NCBI GenBank assembly: GCA_937959375.1
Contig: CALGLS010000220.1
Coordinates: 1-5,883, forward strand
Reading direction: 5' to 3'
Length of the DNA: 5,883 bases
Source: an uncultured Saprospiraceae bacterium
Lineage (GTDB): Bacteria > Bacteroidota > Bacteroidia > Chitinophagales > Saprospiraceae
In this document: one piece after another, positions 5,844 through 5,883 of the stretch
How positions within the stretch are numbered: position 1 is the stretch's first letter
Layout: each line of letters starts with the position of its first letter
The notes under the pieces: generated by a model
Databases searched by the model: none
The model's input: only the letters and a program-made list of their open reading frames with translations
Told to the model about the DNA's origin: nothing
Program-made: the position numbers and the translations under genes

Positions 5844-5883
5844 GGTGTTGTGAATTTTTTTTGTAAAATATGGAAAACTCCAA
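5844..5883 (-). promoter_or_regulatory. leader of the M48 gene, cut by the window edge
   Basis: On the minus strand the leader holds TATTTTAC (5870-5863) and an A-run (about 5853-5862), but no purine-rich ribosome site. A TTG sits at the very edge (5883-5881). TATTTTAC agrees with the first half of the Bacteroidota -7 element TAnnTTTG only, and the rest of the promoter would be outside the window, so no promoter is claimed. Confidence 0.3.

Overview
The window reads as AT-rich chromosomal DNA from a member of the Bacteroidota, most likely a flavobacterial or saprospiral-type marine or freshwater bacterium. The main reason is the 1207-residue protein, which ends in a type IX secretion (T9SS) type A sorting domain and carries BACON and SprB-like repeat modules, all typical of that phylum. 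The A/T-rich leaders without a Shine-Dalgarno sequence in front of both large genes fit as well. Genus or species cannot be told from this sequence.

Layout: (1) 1-205 is a 3' intergenic stretch. A strong bidirectional terminator hairpin (18-61) closes it, possibly with the last codons of a convergent + strand gene ahead of it. (2) 206-3829, minus strand, encodes a large secreted, multidomain, M12B/reprolysin-like zinc metalloprotease with a T9SS sorting tail. (3) 3830-4379 is a 550-bp intergenic region unusually rich in dyad symmetry. It holds a + strand terminator (4114-4176), a possible 46-codon + strand small gene (3885-4025), and a 14-bp perfect inverted repeat made of two near-palindromes (4307-4355). 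(4) 4380-5843, minus strand, encodes a complete M48-family metalloprotease lipoprotein with a C-terminal LysM-like domain. (5) 5844-5883 is the short leader of that gene, cut by the window edge.

The two proteases point the same way but are separated by 550 bp with terminator-like structures, so they are probably independent units rather than an operon. By family knowledge they would act in different places. The M48 lipoprotein should sit in the periplasm and take part in envelope protein quality control. The M12B-like enzyme should be exported across the outer membrane by T9SS and degrade or bind extracellular protein. No CRISPR array, tRNA, rRNA, transposase or phage gene is visible. I see no clear undescribed multi-gene system; the best lead is the unexplained + strand unit in the intergenic region.
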